DNA of 7,980 nt, from the NCBI GenBank assembly GCA_002790175.1, contig PFUQ01000014.1:1-7980 (forward strand), read 5' to 3'. Position numbers and translations under genes: made by a program. This DNA comes from Flavobacteriales bacterium CG_4_9_14_3_um_filter_32_8. GTDB lineage: Bacteria > Bacteroidota > Bacteroidia > Flavobacteriales_E > Vicingaceae. This document shows, one piece after another, positions 7,176 through 7,980 of the stretch (the first letter of the stretch is position 1; each line of letters starts with the position of its first letter). The notes beneath the pieces were generated by a model. The model was not told where the DNA came from. It did not search any database and saw only the letters and a list, made by a program, of their open reading frames with translations.

Positions 7176-7979
7176 TTAATACGTTTTAGTCATCGATTCA
7201 GGAGTACAAAGGATAAAATTAGCTAAACCCTTATTTTCCTCTGCTAATGAATCAAGTTTTGATTGTTCAACAGATGCAATGGTTAAAATATTTAAGTCGG
7301 GGTTTTGTTGTTTTAAATACCAAATAATTCCTTCAAAGTTATTAGAGTGATACGAACCATTATAATGAATAAATGTTTGACCTTTTTTCCAATTTTTTAA
7401 AATGAAATGAGCCATTGTAGCATCTTTTATAGCTTGAGCCATTGGTAAATTTTCTCCTCCATGCCCACCACTCATCGCAACTATTTCTTTGTACCCAGGT
7501 AAATCTTTATCGTATTTTATTGGAAGTGGAGCTATCCATTTTTTCCCTTCATCACTTATACTTGCCAACCCTTTAAATCCATTCTTATAAACAATGTTGG
7601 CATATCTTCTAGGAACATTGGTAGCAACAAAATTAAGTTGATTTTTCATTGCAAAATCCATTAAAGGTTGATAGTCTGTAGTGTTGTTGGGCCAAACTTT
7701 TACTTCACTTTTAAAAGTATCATAAGAATGTTTTCCTCCTAAATACTCATTAATGGTTACTTGGTCGTCAGCTTCAAACATTTCTGCACCTAACACTAAG
7801 TTATCGTTAATTTGAAAAAAAATATCTTTAGCAAGTTCTAATTCTAACCAATGGTTAATAGGGTTGTTATGTAGTTCTCCAAAGAAAATAATATCCGCTT
7901 TTTCAGCCTCTTTTAATATTTTTTCATAAGAAGATTTTCCTCCTTTTTCAGAATATATTTTATATGCAGCTTTATCTCC
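7176..7979 (-). CDS. ChaN/DUF399 family protein, 5' end beyond the window
   Basis: The frame is open from the right edge to the stop at 7176, giving 267 visible residues; the true start lies outside. The internal GTG at 7796 is not the start, because the family's key motif FFGELHNN (visible residues 32-39) lies upstream of it. Further conserved parts are LGAEMFEADDQ, FVATNVPRRYA, GGENLPMAQAIKDATMAHF and the C-terminal FIHYNGSYHSNNFEGI. GELH plus the late His are shared with the TraB/Tiki/EreA-like fold. ChaN of Campylobacter binds haem and is linked to iron uptake; other members are uncharacterised. Only a signal peptide of roughly 20 residues or so is probably missing, judged from the usual start of relatives, so export to periplasm or outer membrane is likely but not seen. 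It converges with the lipoprotein gene with a two-base gap. Confidence 0.88.
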   Translation of the reverse strand, partial: GDKAAYKIYSEKGGKSSYEKILKEAEKADIIFFGELHNNPINHWLELELAKDIFFQINDNLVLGAEMFEADDQVTINEYLGGKHSYDTFKSEVKVWPNNTTDYQPLMDFAMKNQLNFVATNVPRRYANIVYKNGFKGLASISDEGKKWIAPLPIKYDKDLPGYKEIVAMSGGHGGENLPMAQAIKDATMAHFILKNWKKGQTFIHYNGSYHSNNFEGIIWYLKQQNPDLNILTIASVEQSKLDSLAEENKGLANFILCTPESMTKTY

Positions 7980-7980
7980 T

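Noticed and set aside
7176..7796. A 206-residue reading frame beginning at the GTG at 7796 as the full ChaN-like gene
   Set aside because: The frame continues upstream to the window edge and encodes the family's GELH motif there, so the GTG codes for an internal Val.

Overview
The window looks like ordinary chromosomal DNA from a member of the phylum Bacteroidetes, most likely a flavobacterium or close relative. The DNA is strongly AT-rich. Genes start on ATG without Shine-Dalgarno sites, and one gene is preceded by a perfect TAnnTTTG box of the Bacteroidetes promoter type. One large secreted protein ends in a type IX secretion (T9SS) sorting domain. Two lipoproteins begin, after the lipidated cysteine, with S-K-E-E, which fits the lipoprotein export signal described for flavobacteria. 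I see no tRNA, rRNA, CRISPR array, insertion sequence, phage gene or clear sign of recent transfer.

Layout from left to right. (1) 18-500 (+): small lipoprotein of unknown function with a surface-export signal. (2) 547-1197 (-) and 1181-1576 (-): a two-gene unit read leftward, with a DUF983 zinc-ribbon membrane protein first and then, overlapping by 17 bases, an alpha/beta hydrolase of the phospholipase/carboxylesterase type. (3) 1667-3595 (+): an ABC-F ribosome-associated ATPase, divergent from the DUF983 gene across a gap of about 90 bases. (4) 3603-3643: a long, nearly perfect hairpin in the 94-base gap after the ABC-F gene. (5) 3690-6764 (+): a 1024-residue secreted CotH-kinase protein with a lamin-tail domain, a chitobiase-C-terminal-like domain and a T9SS tail. 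Ten bases later comes 6775-7173 (+), a second lipoprotein with the same export signal and a small beta-sandwich-like domain. (6) 7176 to the window edge (-): the 3' part of a ChaN/DUF399 family gene, convergent with the previous gene and separated by two bases.

The working units are probably the DUF983-hydrolase pair, the stand-alone ABC-F gene, and the CotH-lipoprotein pair, whose two products are both predicted at the cell surface. No gap exceeds 100 bases, so no long stretch is unexplained. I do not see a clear novel system. The most interesting points are the lamin-tail domain that appears split by an inserted domain in the CotH protein, the matching surface-export signals on both lipoproteins, and the hairpin followed by an A-run instead of a T-run.
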